64,000 nucleotides of DNA from Polynucleobacter sp. UK-Kesae-W10. GTDB lineage: Bacteria; Pseudomonadota; Gammaproteobacteria; Burkholderiales; Burkholderiaceae. The stretch lies in assembly GCF_018881575.1 (NCBI RefSeq), contig NZ_JACVQB010000002.1, forward strand, positions 124,001 to 188,000, read 5' to 3'. Below, one piece after another: positions 40,290 to 49,828 of the stretch. The notes below the pieces were generated by a model, which was not told the origin of the DNA, ran no database searches, and saw nothing but the letters and a program-made list of their open reading frames with translations. The stretch's first letter is position 1. Each line of letters starts with the position of its first letter. A program made the translations under genes and the position numbers.

Positions 40290-40838
40290 TTAGTTTGTAT
40301 TACTGCGCCAGGCTTCGGGTGTGATCGTCACTTGACCCATGTCGGATGAGACGTAAGCCTCTCCGTCTTGAATGTTCACATGGATGACCATGCTACGCTC
40401 GACAAGCTTCTTCAATGCTTCTGATTGTTCAGCGGGGATAGAGATCACTTGTAAATTGCGTGCTCGAGTTAATTTATTCGCAATACCGTCCCACCAAATT
40501 TTGCTAGTGTGGCCGCCATAGCAATATACGATCACCTGATCTGATCTGCCGCACGCTTTTAATATGCGGCGCTCATCCGGTTGACCAATCTCAATCCATA
40601 ACTTGATGGCATCGGTTAAATCTTTAATCCAGAGATCTGGCTCATCGGTATCGCTTAAGCCTTTGGTGAACACCAAATCCTCATGTGCCTGCAATGCGAA
40701 TGCGATGATTCGAATCATCATCCGCTCATCGGTTTCGGAGGGATGTTTGGCAATGGTGAGGGAGTGACTACCGTAGTAGTGGCGGTCAGAGTCTGCGACG
40801 TGAAGGTCGGCTTTGTGGATAGTTGCGCGTAGAGCCAT
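40290..40838 (-). CDS. yaeQ: YaeQ family protein
   Basis: A 182-residue cytoplasmic protein with full-length YaeQ similarity: MALRATIHKADLHVADSDRHYYGSHSLTIAKHPSETDERMMIRIIAFALQAHEDL at the front and LWIEIGQPDERRILKACGRSDQVIVYCYGG in the middle. The family has a restriction-endonuclease-like fold (PD-(D/E)XK type), with Asp/Glu and Lys candidates in that region; its role is not established. It is followed after 10 bases by the PIN gene, so two possible nucleases share a transcript. Confidence 0.92.
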   Translation of the reverse strand: MALRATIHKADLHVADSDRHYYGSHSLTIAKHPSETDERMMIRIIAFALQAHEDLVFTKGLSDTDEPDLWIKDLTDAIKLWIEIGQPDERRILKACGRSDQVIVYCYGGHTSKIWWDGIANKLTRARNLQVISIPAEQSEALKKLVERSMVIHVNIQDGEAYVSSDMGQVTITPEAWRSNTN

Positions 40839-40914
40839 GCAGCATTATCGCCTTTAAATGAGAGGGTCAGGATTGCCGTATCATTTTGGAATGCCTTTGA
40901 ATCCCGGAGCCCCT

Positions 40915-41904
40915 ATGTATACCCATCTTGCTCAAAGACTTCGCCTTCTGGTGGTAATTTTGCTAGGTTTCTGGATTGCTTGTTTTCATCAGACGGTATT
41001 GGCAGCCGATGCCTGGCCTAGCAAGCCAATCAAGATCATCGTGCCTTTTTCACCGGGAAGCGTTCAGGATGCTTTAGCCCGCTCGTTTTCCAATGAATTG
41101 GGTTCGGCGCTAGGCGAGCCAGTCATTGTTGAAAATAAGGCAGGAGCAGGGGGTACGGTGGGAACCGGTTTGGTTGCCAAGTCTGCACCGGATGGCTATA
41201 CCTTTTTATTGGCTGCCGCCAGTCACAATATCAACGGTAGTTTATTTACAAAACTCGCGTTCGATCCCATCAAGGATTTTTTTGGTGCTGCTTACATTGG
41301 CACCAGCAGTTACATCTTGATGACCAATGCGGAGTTTCCGGCAAAGTCAGTGGCAGAGTTTGTAGCGCTTGCCAAGGCAAACCCCGGTCAATATAACTAT
41401 GCCAGTGCTGGTAATGGCAGTGCCTCCCATCTTGCGATGGCTTACTTTGACAGTCTTGCTGGTATTCAATTGGTTCACATACCCACCAAAGGAACTGGTG
41501 ATGCTATTACCGAGCTACTTGCGGGACGCGCACAGGCTGTGATTGCAGCCAATGTCGCTGCATTACCTTTTGCGAATGACCCCCGTATTCGGTTCTTAGG
41601 GGTTTCATCAGAAAAGCCATCCCCATTTGTTCCGGGAGTCCCGCCCATTGGTAATACCGTCAAGGGTTATGCATTTGATAGCTGGTTTGGCTTGCTGGCC
41701 CCAGCTGGCACTCCCAAGGGAGTTATTACCAAGGTTCAGCTAGAAATGGCGAAGCTCCTAAAGCAGCCTGAGATCATTGAGCGTATGCGCCGCCAAGGAA
41801 TTGAGATTGGCTCCTTATCGCCAGCAGAATTCAATCAGCTCATCGTGCGCGATTATGTGCGCATGGCCAATGTTGTTAAATCCTCAGGCGCCAAAGCTGA
41901 CTAA
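40915..41904 (+). CDS. Bug-type tripartite tricarboxylate transporter binding protein
   Basis: A 329-residue periplasmic binding protein of the TctC/Bug family. I choose ATG 40915 because it opens a signal peptide (hydrophobic about 10-28, cleavage after VLAADAW); the frame is open to 40858. Family marks are WPSKPIKIIVPFSPGSVQDALAR and VIVENKAGAGGTVGTGLVAKSAPDGYTFLLAA. Such proteins bind small carboxylates. No membrane subunits lie near, common for the many orphan Bug genes of Burkholderiales. Its ligand is unknown. Confidence 0.9.
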   Translation: MYTHLAQRLRLLVVILLGFWIACFHQTVLAADAWPSKPIKIIVPFSPGSVQDALARSFSNELGSALGEPVIVENKAGAGGTVGTGLVAKSAPDGYTFLLAAASHNINGSLFTKLAFDPIKDFFGAAYIGTSSYILMTNAEFPAKSVAEFVALAKANPGQYNYASAGNGSASHLAMAYFDSLAGIQLVHIPTKGTGDAITELLAGRAQAVIAANVAALPFANDPRIRFLGVSSEKPSPFVPGVPPIGNTVKGYAFDSWFGLLAPAGTPKGVITKVQLEMAKLLKQPEIIERMRRQGIEIGSLSPAEFNQLIVRDYVRMANVVKSSGAKAD

Positions 41905-41932
41905 GTTTGAATATTGTGTATCGTAGAGTCCC

Positions 41933-43549
41933 ATGATCCGTATCACCGAGCTCCGACTGCCTATTCATCACGCCCCTGAGGATATTGAGGCGGCGATTTT
42001 GAAGCGCCTAAACATCTCTGCAAAAGAGTTAATTTCTTTTACAGTTTTTAAGCGCAGTTATGACGCACGCAAAAATGTAGCGCTTGCCTTTATCTACACG
42101 ATCGATCTTTCGGTTAAGGATGAAGCAGAGTTACTCAAGCGTTTTTCCAATGATGTAAACGTGAGGCCATCACCCGATACGAGTTATCACTTTGTTGCCA
42201 AGGCTCCGGAGTCTATTCAATCAGGTAAAGCATTGCGTCCAGTGGTCATTGGCTTTGGCCCTTGCGGTATTTTTGCAGCATTGCTATTGGCGCAGATGGG
42301 CTTTAAACCTATTGTGCTTGAGCGGGGCAAGCAGGTACGGGAACGCACCCAAGATACTTGGGGTTTGTGGCGTAAAAATATTCTCAACCCAGAATCCAAT
42401 GTGCAATTTGGTGAGGGTGGGGCAGGAACCTTTTCTGATGGCAAGCTCTACAGTCAAATCAAAGACCCCAAGTTTTATGGTCGCAAAGTAATTCAGGAGT
42501 TTGTGAAGGCAGGCGCTCCAGAAGAAATCCGGTATGTGGCGAAACCGCATATCGGGACTTTTCGTTTGGTAGGCGTGGTTGAAAAAATGCGCCAAGAAAT
42601 TATTGAGCTTGGCGGTGAAATTCGCTTTTCACAAAAGGTGATTGGTTTTGATATTGCAAATGGGCAAATTGCTGGCGTCAAAATAGAGGGCCATCCTGAT
42701 TTGCCTGCGAATCATGTGGTTCTAGCGCTTGGCCATAGCGCTCGAGATACCTTTAAAGCACTCCATGATGCTGGAGTCTTTATGGAAGCTAAACCTTTCT
42801 CTGTCGGTTTTCGCATTGAACACCCACAGTCTTTAATTGATAAAGCCCGACTGGGCCCACATGCAGGGAATGCATTAATTGGAGCTGCCGATTACAAGCT
42901 CGTGCACCACGCGAAGAATGGCAGGGCTGTGTATAGCTTCTGTATGTGTCCGGGTGGAACGGTGGTGGCAGCAACCTCAGAACCTAATCGGGTGGTGACT
43001 AATGGCATGAGCCAGTACTCCCGTAATGAGCGCAATGCGAATGCTGGAATTGTGGTTGGCATAACGCCTGAAGATTATCCGGGCGGCCCATTGGCTGGCA
43101 TTGATTTTCAGCGAGCATTAGAGTCCAAAGCATTTGAATTAGGCGGGGGCACTTATGAGGCTCCAGGTCAGTTGGTGGGCGACTTCTTAGAAGGCAAGCC
43201 GTCAACGCAATTTGGTAGTGTGCTGCCTTCATATAAGCCTGGAGTGCATCTCACAGACTTGGCGAATGCATTGCCAGCGTATGCAATCGAGGCGATTCGT
43301 GAAGCGTTGCCTGCTTTTGAAAAGCAAATTAAGGGTTTCTCTATGAAAGATGCGGTTTTAACTGGCGTGGAGACAAGAACTTCCTCGCCTTTGCGTATCA
43401 CTAGAGGCCCGAATCTTCAGAGCCTAAACATTAAGGGGCTTTATCCGGCAGGCGAGGGCGCGGGCTATGCCGGCGGAATCTTGTCTGCTGGTGTTGACGG
43501 GATTAAAGTAGCAGAAGCAGTAGCGCTTGATTACCTTCAGCAATCCTAA
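41933..43549 (+). CDS. FAD-dependent dehydrogenase (COG2509 type)
   Basis: A 538-residue flavoprotein. A small N-terminal domain (about 1-90) precedes the FAD-binding loop VIGFGPCGIFAALLLAQMG (about 104-122). Further marks are FGEGGAGTFSDGKLYSQIKDP, SFCMCPGGTVVAATSEP and the C-terminal GLYPAGEGAGYAGGILSAGVDGIKVAEAV, all typical of this uncharacterised dehydrogenase family. The substrate is not known. It lies 28 bases after the Bug gene and just before hemN. Confidence 0.88.
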   Translation: MIRITELRLPIHHAPEDIEAAILKRLNISAKELISFTVFKRSYDARKNVALAFIYTIDLSVKDEAELLKRFSNDVNVRPSPDTSYHFVAKAPESIQSGKALRPVVIGFGPCGIFAALLLAQMGFKPIVLERGKQVRERTQDTWGLWRKNILNPESNVQFGEGGAGTFSDGKLYSQIKDPKFYGRKVIQEFVKAGAPEEIRYVAKPHIGTFRLVGVVEKMRQEIIELGGEIRFSQKVIGFDIANGQIAGVKIEGHPDLPANHVVLALGHSARDTFKALHDAGVFMEAKPFSVGFRIEHPQSLIDKARLGPHAGNALIGAADYKLVHHAKNGRAVYSFCMCPGGTVVAATSEPNRVVTNGMSQYSRNERNANAGIVVGITPEDYPGGPLAGIDFQRALESKAFELGGGTYEAPGQLVGDFLEGKPSTQFGSVLPSYKPGVHLTDLANALPAYAIEAIREALPAFEKQIKGFSMKDAVLTGVETRTSSPLRITRGPNLQSLNIKGLYPAGEGAGYAGGILSAGVDGIKVAEAVALDYLQQS

Positions 43550-43567
43550 CTTGATCCATTGCCTCTT

Positions 43568-44983
43568 ATGAGCCTAGTAGCACCTCAGCATCCTGCAGAA
43601 GAAAAAGAAGTTCTTTTTCATCCTGAGTTATTGCAAAAATTTGATATCAATGGCCCAAGGTATACCTCTTACCCCAGTGCTGATCGTTTTCATAATGACT
43701 TTTCGGAGCAAGACTATTTAGGTGCGCTTGAGCGTGTCGCGCAAGCGAATGAGCCGCTTTCACTGTATTTTCATTTACCGTTTTGCCCCAATATTTGTTA
43801 TTACTGTGGTTGCAACAAGATCATCACCAAAGATCATGGACGCAGTGCCAAGTACATTAAATATCTCGCCAAAGAGATGACGATGGTAACGGCGGCTATG
43901 GGTGCGCAGAAAAAAATTCCGATTACCCAATTACATTGGGGTGGGGGTACGCCTACATTCCTATCTCACGAAGAGATGATCGAGTTGATGCACCATACCC
44001 ACGAGCATTTTGAGTTATTGCCTGGTGGAGAGTATTCCATTGAGATCGATCCGCGGCGTGTCACAGAGCAAGATATCGTTTTGCTTGCAGAACTCGGATT
44101 TAATCGTATTAGTTTAGGTGTACAAGACTTTAATTTAGCCGTTCAAGAGGCTGTGCATCGAGTGCAAACAATCGAAGAAACCCAGGCGGTGATGGATTGG
44201 TCCAGGAAGTACGGCTTTAAATCTCGAAGTGTGGATTTGATTTACGGTTTGCCCAAGCAAACCCCGGCCACTTTTAAGGAAACGGTAGATGCGGTATTGG
44301 CGATGAACCCAGATCGCCTCTCAGTCTACAACTATGCACATTTGCCCCATATCTTTAAGCCACAACGTCGCATTGCTGAGGCAGATTTGCCCGCTGCTGC
44401 AGAGAAGCTTGATATCTTGTCCAACACAATTGAGCGTTTAGGTGAAGCGGGTTATGCCTTTATCGGCATGGATCATTTTGCAAAGCCAGATGATGAATTG
44501 GCGATAGCGCAAAAAGAGGGAAGACTCCATCGTAATTTCCAGGGGTATTCCACCCAAGCCGAATGTGATCTATTGGCTTTTGGTATCTCATCTATTGGTA
44601 AGGTAGATGATTGTTACTCACAAAACGTGCGCACCCTAGATGAATACTACGCAGCACTAGATGCTGGACATCTACCAGTATTGCGTGGCCTACGTTTAAA
44701 TCAAGATGACCTCTTACGTCGCGAACTGATTGGTGAGTTGATGTGCCAGTTTGCGCTCGACACTAAAGCTTTTGCAAGCTCCCATCAGATCGATTTCGCA
44801 CATTACTTTAGGGTTGAACTCGAAGAGTTGAAAGATTTGGAAAAAGCAGGTCTTTTGGAATGGCGCCAGGACGATATCTTTGTGCCTACCAAAGGCCGCT
44901 TATTAGCTAGGCGAGTGGCTATGACATTTGATCGTCACCTGCGCGAATCTCAAGCCAAAGGGACCTACTCAAAAGTACTTTAG
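43568..44983 (+). CDS. hemN: oxygen-independent coproporphyrinogen III dehydrogenase
   Basis: A 471-residue radical SAM enzyme of haem synthesis that works without oxygen. The iron-sulfur cluster cysteines are C73, C77 and C80 with C82 adjacent ([11 protein letters not shown]), and the SAM motif GGGTPTFLS follows. The HemN C-terminal domain is present, so this is not the short HemW type. I take ATG 43568; an in-frame TTG at 43559 is possible. It follows the flavoprotein gene closely. Two FNR-like boxes lie directly downstream, before ompW, which fits an oxygen-responsive region. Confidence 0.94.
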   Translation: MSLVAPQHPAEEKEVLFHPELLQKFDINGPRYTSYPSADRFHNDFSEQDYLGALERVAQANEPLSLYFHLPFCPNICYYCGCNKIITKDHGRSAKYIKYLAKEMTMVTAAMGAQKKIPITQLHWGGGTPTFLSHEEMIELMHHTHEHFELLPGGEYSIEIDPRRVTEQDIVLLAELGFNRISLGVQDFNLAVQEAVHRVQTIEETQAVMDWSRKYGFKSRSVDLIYGLPKQTPATFKETVDAVLAMNPDRLSVYNYAHLPHIFKPQRRIAEADLPAAAEKLDILSNTIERLGEAGYAFIGMDHFAKPDDELAIAQKEGRLHRNFQGYSTQAECDLLAFGISSIGKVDDCYSQNVRTLDEYYAALDAGHLPVLRGLRLNQDDLLRRELIGELMCQFALDTKAFASSHQIDFAHYFRVELEELKDLEKAGLLEWRQDDIFVPTKGRLLARRVAMTFDRHLRESQAKGTYSKVL

Positions 44984-45000
44984 GGTAAACCTGCAGGCAT

Positions 45001-45014
45001 TTGATCTAGATCAA
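45001..45014. promoter_or_regulatory. FNR/ANR box, distal
   Basis: TTGAT-CTAG-ATCAA is a perfect match to the FNR/ANR consensus TTGAT-N4-ATCAA. It lies 17 bases after the hemN stop and 72 bases upstream of the second box. Confidence 0.75.
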
Positions 45015-45072
45015 ACAAGCATCAAAACACTGTTGCTTTTTAGCAAATAAAAATTTCAGACTAGAACTCTAT

Positions 45073-45086
45073 TTGATTTACATCAA
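45073..45086. promoter_or_regulatory. FNR/ANR box, proximal to ompW
   Basis: TTGAT-TTAC-ATCAA, again a perfect consensus match, 65 bases before the ompW start. If it acts as a class II site at -41.5, transcription would start near 45121, and the -10 element would fall at the A-rich CAAAAT (45109-45114). Confidence 0.8.
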
Positions 45087-45151
45087 ATTACCCCATGGCT
45101 ATCAATTTCAAAATAGACACATCGAAATTGTTAACAAAAAGGGGTAACACC

Positions 45152-45787
45152 ATGCGTCTTAAATCACTAGTGGCAGCAATGGCTGCGGTAGCTTCCTTAG
45201 CTCCAATTGCTTCACAAGCTCAGTCAACAGAAGAGAACCCATGGATGGTTCGTGTTCGTGCAGTGGATCTGCTTTGGAATAATGGACAAACAGGAATTGC
45301 TCAAACAGCCAATATCAAGGCAAAAGATCAAGTTATCCCCGAGTTTGACGTTACATATTTCTTCACAAAAAATATTGCTACTGAATTGGTTCTGACCTGG
45401 CCACAGCAAGTGAATATCACTGCAACTGGCGCTAATACTAACGTTGGTAAGATTAGTGCGCTGCCTCCTTCACTCTTGCTGCAGTACCACTTCACCGACT
45501 TAGGTGCGTTTAAGCCATATGTTGGTGCTGGTGTGAACTACACCATTTTCGGAAACCGTCAAAACTTTTATGGTGCTGGTTCAGGGTTGCAGGTTGAACC
45601 ATCCAGTTTCGGCGCTGTAGGTCAAGTAGGTGCCGATTACTTCTTTGATAAAAACTGGGGTGTTAACGTTGATGTGAAATATGCAACCATGGCAACAAAT
45701 GTGCAAGCAGTTGCTGGTGGTGCCAACTTGGGTAAATTAACACTCAATCCCTGGATGCCAGCAGTTGGTGTGACTTATAAGTTCTAA
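45152..45787 (+). CDS. ompW: OmpW family outer membrane protein
   Basis: A 211-residue precursor of an eight-stranded outer membrane barrel that passes small hydrophobic compounds. I place the start at ATG 45152, with AAAGGGG upstream and a clean signal peptide (RLKSLVAAMAAVASLAPIASQAQS); the frame is open to 45095. OmpW marks are NPWMVRVRAVDLLW, LPPSLLLQYHF, FKPYVGAGVNYT and the terminal WMPAVGVTYKF with final Phe. Two FNR boxes lie upstream; ompW is FNR-controlled in E. coli, so induction at low oxygen is likely here too. Confidence 0.94.
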   Translation: MRLKSLVAAMAAVASLAPIASQAQSTEENPWMVRVRAVDLLWNNGQTGIAQTANIKAKDQVIPEFDVTYFFTKNIATELVLTWPQQVNITATGANTNVGKISALPPSLLLQYHFTDLGAFKPYVGAGVNYTIFGNRQNFYGAGSGLQVEPSSFGAVGQVGADYFFDKNWGVNVDVKYATMATNVQAVAGGANLGKLTLNPWMPAVGVTYKF

Positions 45788-45808
45788 GAATTCAGTTCTT
45801 GCTTCTTG

Positions 45809-45835
45809 AAAAAGGGCTCCTGAGGAGCCCTTTTT
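45809..45835. terminator. bidirectional terminator after ompW
   Basis: AAAAAGGGCTCC (45809-45820), loop TGA, GGAGCCCTTTTT (45824-45835). It overlaps the stop of the convergent kinase-like gene by two bases and can serve both. Confidence 0.92.
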
Positions 45836-46448
45836 ATTTTTGAGAAGTTGCTTGACGAGTTAGCGCATCAATCAATTGATCAAATTGCGCTTCATCAAAT
45901 CGGGCATTATCAAAGCGTGTAATGATGGGGTGTGTTGGCGGGTTGACCCGCCTTGGAGCGTATTGCTCCCAGTGAGCTAGCTTCCAATCATCTCTGGGAT
46001 CCGCGCGCTTTTGCATCCGGTGCTTGGCTTCTTCTTCATCCAAATCGATCCACGCAATCGAAATGCTGGTTTGTGGTGGGATGCCTAAGGCTATCGGGTC
46101 AAACATTCTGCCACTCTGAATTTCTTTAGAAAAAGGCCCTACTAAGATGACATTCACACCCAAAAGAAGATTTTCTCTGGCGATATCAATCAGACCTTGA
46201 TATTCCCAGTCTCGCAGATTCTCCAAGTAATAAGGGCTATCGCGGTCATTGGGGTTTTGGGTAGTGAGCTCCATGACGTGAGCGCTGTAGGCGCCATACA
46301 CCGTATCTTTATCTAGAAAGAAAAAATCTTCCCCAGTTTTCTTAATAATTAGCGGCAACCCCTTTTTGGCTAGGGTGGACTTACCAGTGCCGGCATGCCC
46401 AGCAAAAAGGATGAGGCGGGGAGCGCTAGGGCTTAATTTGCAGATCAT
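45834..46448 (-). CDS. P-loop kinase-like ATPase
   Basis: A 204-residue cytoplasmic protein with Walker A GHAGTGKST at residues 17-25, at the very N-terminus, then FFFLDKDTVYGAYS (a kinase-like Asp segment) and a lid-like RMQKRADPRDDWKLAHW. The pattern fits the AAA_33/gluconate-kinase-like group of small-molecule or RNA kinases. The substrate is unknown. It is divergent from uup with 66 bases between. Confidence 0.8.
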   Translation of the reverse strand: MICKLSPSAPRLILFAGHAGTGKSTLAKKGLPLIIKKTGEDFFFLDKDTVYGAYSAHVMELTTQNPNDRDSPYYLENLRDWEYQGLIDIARENLLLGVNVILVGPFSKEIQSGRMFDPIALGIPPQTSISIAWIDLDEEEAKHRMQKRADPRDDWKLAHWEQYAPRRVNPPTHPIITRFDNARFDEAQFDQLIDALTRQATSQK

Positions 46449-46514
46449 ATTGTCTAGTCTCGCAGAATTTAGCGGAAATATCTCATCTTTTGGGGAAGCG
46501 GGGATAATGTCGCC

Positions 46515-48440
46515 ATGGCTTTAATCGTACTCACTGATGCAAAACTGGCTTTTGGCCACGTTGACCTCCTCGCAAATACTGCTTTTTCACTGGAATCTGG
46601 TGAGCGTGTTGGCTTAATTGGCCGTAATGGCACCGGCAAATCCTCTTTATTGAAGATCTTAGCCGGCATTGAAAAAATGGATGACGGCCTGCTGCAATAC
46701 CAGCAAGGCTTACGAATCTCATATGTTCCTCAGGAGCCAATGTTTGAGGCGGAAGAGACAGTGTTTGATGCTGTCTCCAAGGGAGTGGCTCAGGCCAAGG
46801 CTCTGCGCGAAGAATATGAAGCTCTCAGTGTTGGTGAATGGGATGACGCGGCTCATCATCGTTTAGATGAAGTGCAGTCTCAGCTTGAAGCGCTCAGTGG
46901 TTGGAATTGGGAGCAGCGGGTTCACGAAACATTAGATCGTCTTCATTTAGAAGCCGATGTCAAGATTAGCAATCTATCTGGTGGAACCAAAAAGCGCGTT
47001 GCCTTAGCACGCGCATTGGTTGAAATGCCAGATGTGCTCCTATTGGACGAGCCCACCAACCACTTGGATTTAGATTCTATTGCGTGGTTAGAGGAGTTGT
47101 TAAAAGAGTATCAAGGTTCAGTGATCTTGATTACTCATGATCGGGCCTTCTTGGATAATGTTTGTACGCAAATTGTGGAGCTCGATCGGGGCATCTTGCG
47201 CAGTTATCCCGGTAACTTTACGCAATACGAGGTTTTAAAAGAGCAGGAGCTCAATGCAGAATCTTTAGCAAATGCGCGCGCCGATAAGCTATTGGCCCAA
47301 GAGGAGGTATGGATACGCAAGGGTGTAGAAGCACGTCGCACTCGCAGCGTAGCCCGTATTGCCCGCCTTGAAAAGCTCCGTACCAGCCGTGCTGAGCGCA
47401 GAGACGCAATGGGGCAGGTCAAGTTAGCAGTTTCAGCAGGAGATCGCAGCGGCAAGATAGTGGCTGATCTGCAAAATGTCAGCAAGTCATATGACCGACC
47501 TATTGTGACTGACTTTACTGCGACGATTTTGCGTGGCGATAAGGTTGGATTGCTGGGTCCTAACGGCGCTGGTAAAACGACTTTACTCAAGCTGATTCTC
47601 GGTACTATTGCGCCGGACTCTGGTACGGCCACAATGGGTACTCGTATTGAAGTGGCTTATTTCGATCAAATGCGAGAGGGACTAGATCTCAATGCCTCCC
47701 TGGAGGATTACATCAGCCCTGGTAGCGAATGGATCGAAATCAATGGCAATAAAAAGCACGTCAAGAGTTACTTAAGTGATTTTTTATTTGCGCCTGAGAG
47801 AACCAATTCTCCGGTGAGCACCCTATCAGGTGGGGAGCGCAACCGCTTGTTATTGGCCCGTTTATTTGCAAGACCAGCAAACGTCCTAGTCTTGGACGAG
47901 CCAACCAACGACCTTGATATCGATACCCTTGATTTGCTAGAGCAGTTATTGCAAGACTACAAAGGTACCGTGTTCTTAGTCAGTCATGACCGCTATTTCT
48001 TGGATAACGTTGTGACTAGCATCATTGCCAACGAGGGCGATGGCTTCTGGCGTGAGTATGAGGGTGGATACGAGGATTGGAAGATTCAAAAAGCGCGCTC
48101 CGAAAAAATTCGCGCTGCTAATTCCAGCCAAAAATTGACTAAGCCAGATGCCAAAGTAGAAGCTAAGGCTGAACCTGCTCCAGAGGTAAAGCCTGCGGCT
48201 AAGAGTGGAGTGCAAAAGCTCAATGGTAAAGAGCGCCAAGAGCTTGAAGCCTTGCCTATTCAGATTGAAGAATTGGAAACGGAGCAGGCGGATATCGGAA
48301 TTGCGATGAGTAATCCGGATCTGTATAAAAATGAACCCGAGTTGGCTGATAGCATGCAGGCACGCTTGACCGAAATTACAGAACAGCTTGATCACAAACT
48401 GCAACGTTGGGAGCAGCTGTTAAGCCGCTCCGAATCGTAA
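46515..48440 (+). CDS. uup: ABC-F ATPase Uup
   Basis: A 641-residue soluble protein with two ABC ATPase domains. The first has GLIGRNGTGKSS and LSGGTKKRVALARALVEMPDVLLLDEPTNHLDLDS. The linker is charged (EVWIRKGVEARRTRSVARIARLEKLR). The second has GLLGPNGAGKTT and LSGGERNRLLLARLF with VLDEPTNDLDID. The C-terminal coiled coil (about 560-640) is the Uup-type DNA/ribosome-binding tail. Uup acts on ribosomes and affects transposon excision and replication-linked recombination. No membrane part exists. Confidence 0.94.
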   Translation: MALIVLTDAKLAFGHVDLLANTAFSLESGERVGLIGRNGTGKSSLLKILAGIEKMDDGLLQYQQGLRISYVPQEPMFEAEETVFDAVSKGVAQAKALREEYEALSVGEWDDAAHHRLDEVQSQLEALSGWNWEQRVHETLDRLHLEADVKISNLSGGTKKRVALARALVEMPDVLLLDEPTNHLDLDSIAWLEELLKEYQGSVILITHDRAFLDNVCTQIVELDRGILRSYPGNFTQYEVLKEQELNAESLANARADKLLAQEEVWIRKGVEARRTRSVARIARLEKLRTSRAERRDAMGQVKLAVSAGDRSGKIVADLQNVSKSYDRPIVTDFTATILRGDKVGLLGPNGAGKTTLLKLILGTIAPDSGTATMGTRIEVAYFDQMREGLDLNASLEDYISPGSEWIEINGNKKHVKSYLSDFLFAPERTNSPVSTLSGGERNRLLLARLFARPANVLVLDEPTNDLDIDTLDLLEQLLQDYKGTVFLVSHDRYFLDNVVTSIIANEGDGFWREYEGGYEDWKIQKARSEKIRAANSSQKLTKPDAKVEAKAEPAPEVKPAAKSGVQKLNGKERQELEALPIQIEELETEQADIGIAMSNPDLYKNEPELADSMQARLTEITEQLDHKLQRWEQLLSRSES

Positions 48441-48453
48441 GCAGTTGGACTAT

Positions 48454-48765
48454 TTAGTCGCCTCTTTGAAGGCGGGCTCTTAACTGAGCGATTTCATCGA
48501 GAAGATCCAATGCTAGGGCAACCCCTGGCACATTGAGTTCAAGATCGTGCGTGAGATGGGCTGCTGTTTTGGCTCTTCTTAGTGAATCGCCACCAAAGCG
48601 CCAGTCTTCGGGGGAGGGGCCTGTCGGGCTCAATACGCCCTCAGTTACCCAAGACATAATCAAATCTTGTGGGGTACGTGAGGCATGCGAGAGCTCAACA
48701 ATACTCATGTGTACTTCATTTTCGACAACGCTACCTTCAATCCAGGTGATATTAGTTTGAGTCAT
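48454..48765 (-). CDS. cbpM: chaperone modulator CbpM
   Basis: A 103-residue MerR-like helical protein that inhibits the co-chaperone CbpA by binding its J domain. The family features are MSIVELSHASRTPQDLIMSWVTEGVLSPTG and WRFGGDSLRRAKTAAHLTHDLELNVPGVALALDLLDEIAQLRARL. The start lies four bases after the end of the cbpA gene, the standard cbpA-cbpM operon. Confidence 0.93.
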   Translation of the reverse strand: MTQTNITWIEGSVVENEVHMSIVELSHASRTPQDLIMSWVTEGVLSPTGPSPEDWRFGGDSLRRAKTAAHLTHDLELNVPGVALALDLLDEIAQLRARLQRGD

Positions 48766-48769
48766 CGCA

Positions 48770-49750
48770 TCATCCCTTCAAATGGTTTCTGGGGTTGAAA
48801 TCAAAAGCCTTTTCAAAGTTTTGATAGGCTTCTTTATGGGCATCACTATCAGCGGGTGGTAGTGCAATCGTTGGCACAACATACAGATCACCAGGTTCTG
48901 CACTCGGGATGCCTTTACCTTTGAGGCGCATCTTCCGTCCAGCCGTTGTTCCTGCAGGTATTTTTAGTTCTAAGGTTGTGCCTGCTGGTGTCGGTACATT
49001 GACTGTGGTACCAAGCGCAGCCTCCCAAGGTGCCAAAGGAATATCAATGAAGACATCCTTGCCATCGACACGGTAAATCGGATTAGGATGAAAATCGACC
49101 TCTAGATAGAGATCACCGGCAGGGCCTTCTCCAATGCCTGGGCCTCCCTGGCCAGAGAGTCGTAAATTCTGTCCGGCCTTGATGCCTTTGGGAATGCTCA
49201 CATCCAGCTTGCGCTCTTGAGTGCTGACATGTCCGCTTGCATCTAGAGTAGGCATGTGAAGGGCAATCGTACGCTTAGCGCCGTTATAGGCATCAGCAAG
49301 ATCAATCAAAATTTTGGCATGATGATCTTGGCCTTTGAAGTTCATGCCCTGACGGGTATGGCTACCGCGACCACCTTGACGGTGTTTGCCTCTACCAAAA
49401 AGAGATTCAAAAAATTCACTTTGATCACCTTCGAAGCCGCCGCCATAACCAGGGTGGCCGCCACCATAGCTATCGTCGGCATATTCAAAACCTTCATTCC
49501 AATTGGGTGGGGGCGTAAAGTCTTGACCGTTTTTCCAGTTAGCGCCAAAACGATCATAGGCAGCGCGCTTTTCAGTGTCCTTGAGAACGGCGTAGGCTTC
49601 ACCAATCGCTTTGAATTGTTCTTCAGCCCCAGATTCTTTATTCACATCAGGGTGATATTTACGCGCCAGCTTGCGGTAAGCCGTTTTAATTTCTGCTTCG
49701 GTAGCAGTACGCGCTACACCTAGCGTTTCGTAGTAATCCCTAAATTTCAT
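48770..49750 (-). CDS. cbpA: curved DNA-binding protein / J-domain co-chaperone CbpA
   Basis: A 326-residue DnaJ-type protein. The J domain (1-70) has HPD at 33-35. A Gly/Phe-rich region (about 85-130) follows, then the two C-terminal substrate-binding barrels (from about 140) with no zinc-finger cysteines, as in CbpA rather than DnaJ. It stimulates DnaK and can bind curved DNA in stationary phase. cbpM follows directly. Confidence 0.93.
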   Translation of the reverse strand: MKFRDYYETLGVARTATEAEIKTAYRKLARKYHPDVNKESGAEEQFKAIGEAYAVLKDTEKRAAYDRFGANWKNGQDFTPPPNWNEGFEYADDSYGGGHPGYGGGFEGDQSEFFESLFGRGKHRQGGRGSHTRQGMNFKGQDHHAKILIDLADAYNGAKRTIALHMPTLDASGHVSTQERKLDVSIPKGIKAGQNLRLSGQGGPGIGEGPAGDLYLEVDFHPNPIYRVDGKDVFIDIPLAPWEAALGTTVNVPTPAGTTLELKIPAGTTAGRKMRLKGKGIPSAEPGDLYVVPTIALPPADSDAHKEAYQNFEKAFDFNPRNHLKG

Positions 49751-49828
49751 AAGTCTGTACGAATCCTTCAGTAGTCATTCTCAGCGGGTTACTCGCCGCT
49801 GTGCCGATAGATGAATTCTACAGTCCTA

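Noticed and set aside
40858..40914. Longer N-terminus of the first Bug protein.
   Set aside because: The added residues (MRGSGLPYHFG...) precede a good signal peptide start at 40915 and would spoil export.
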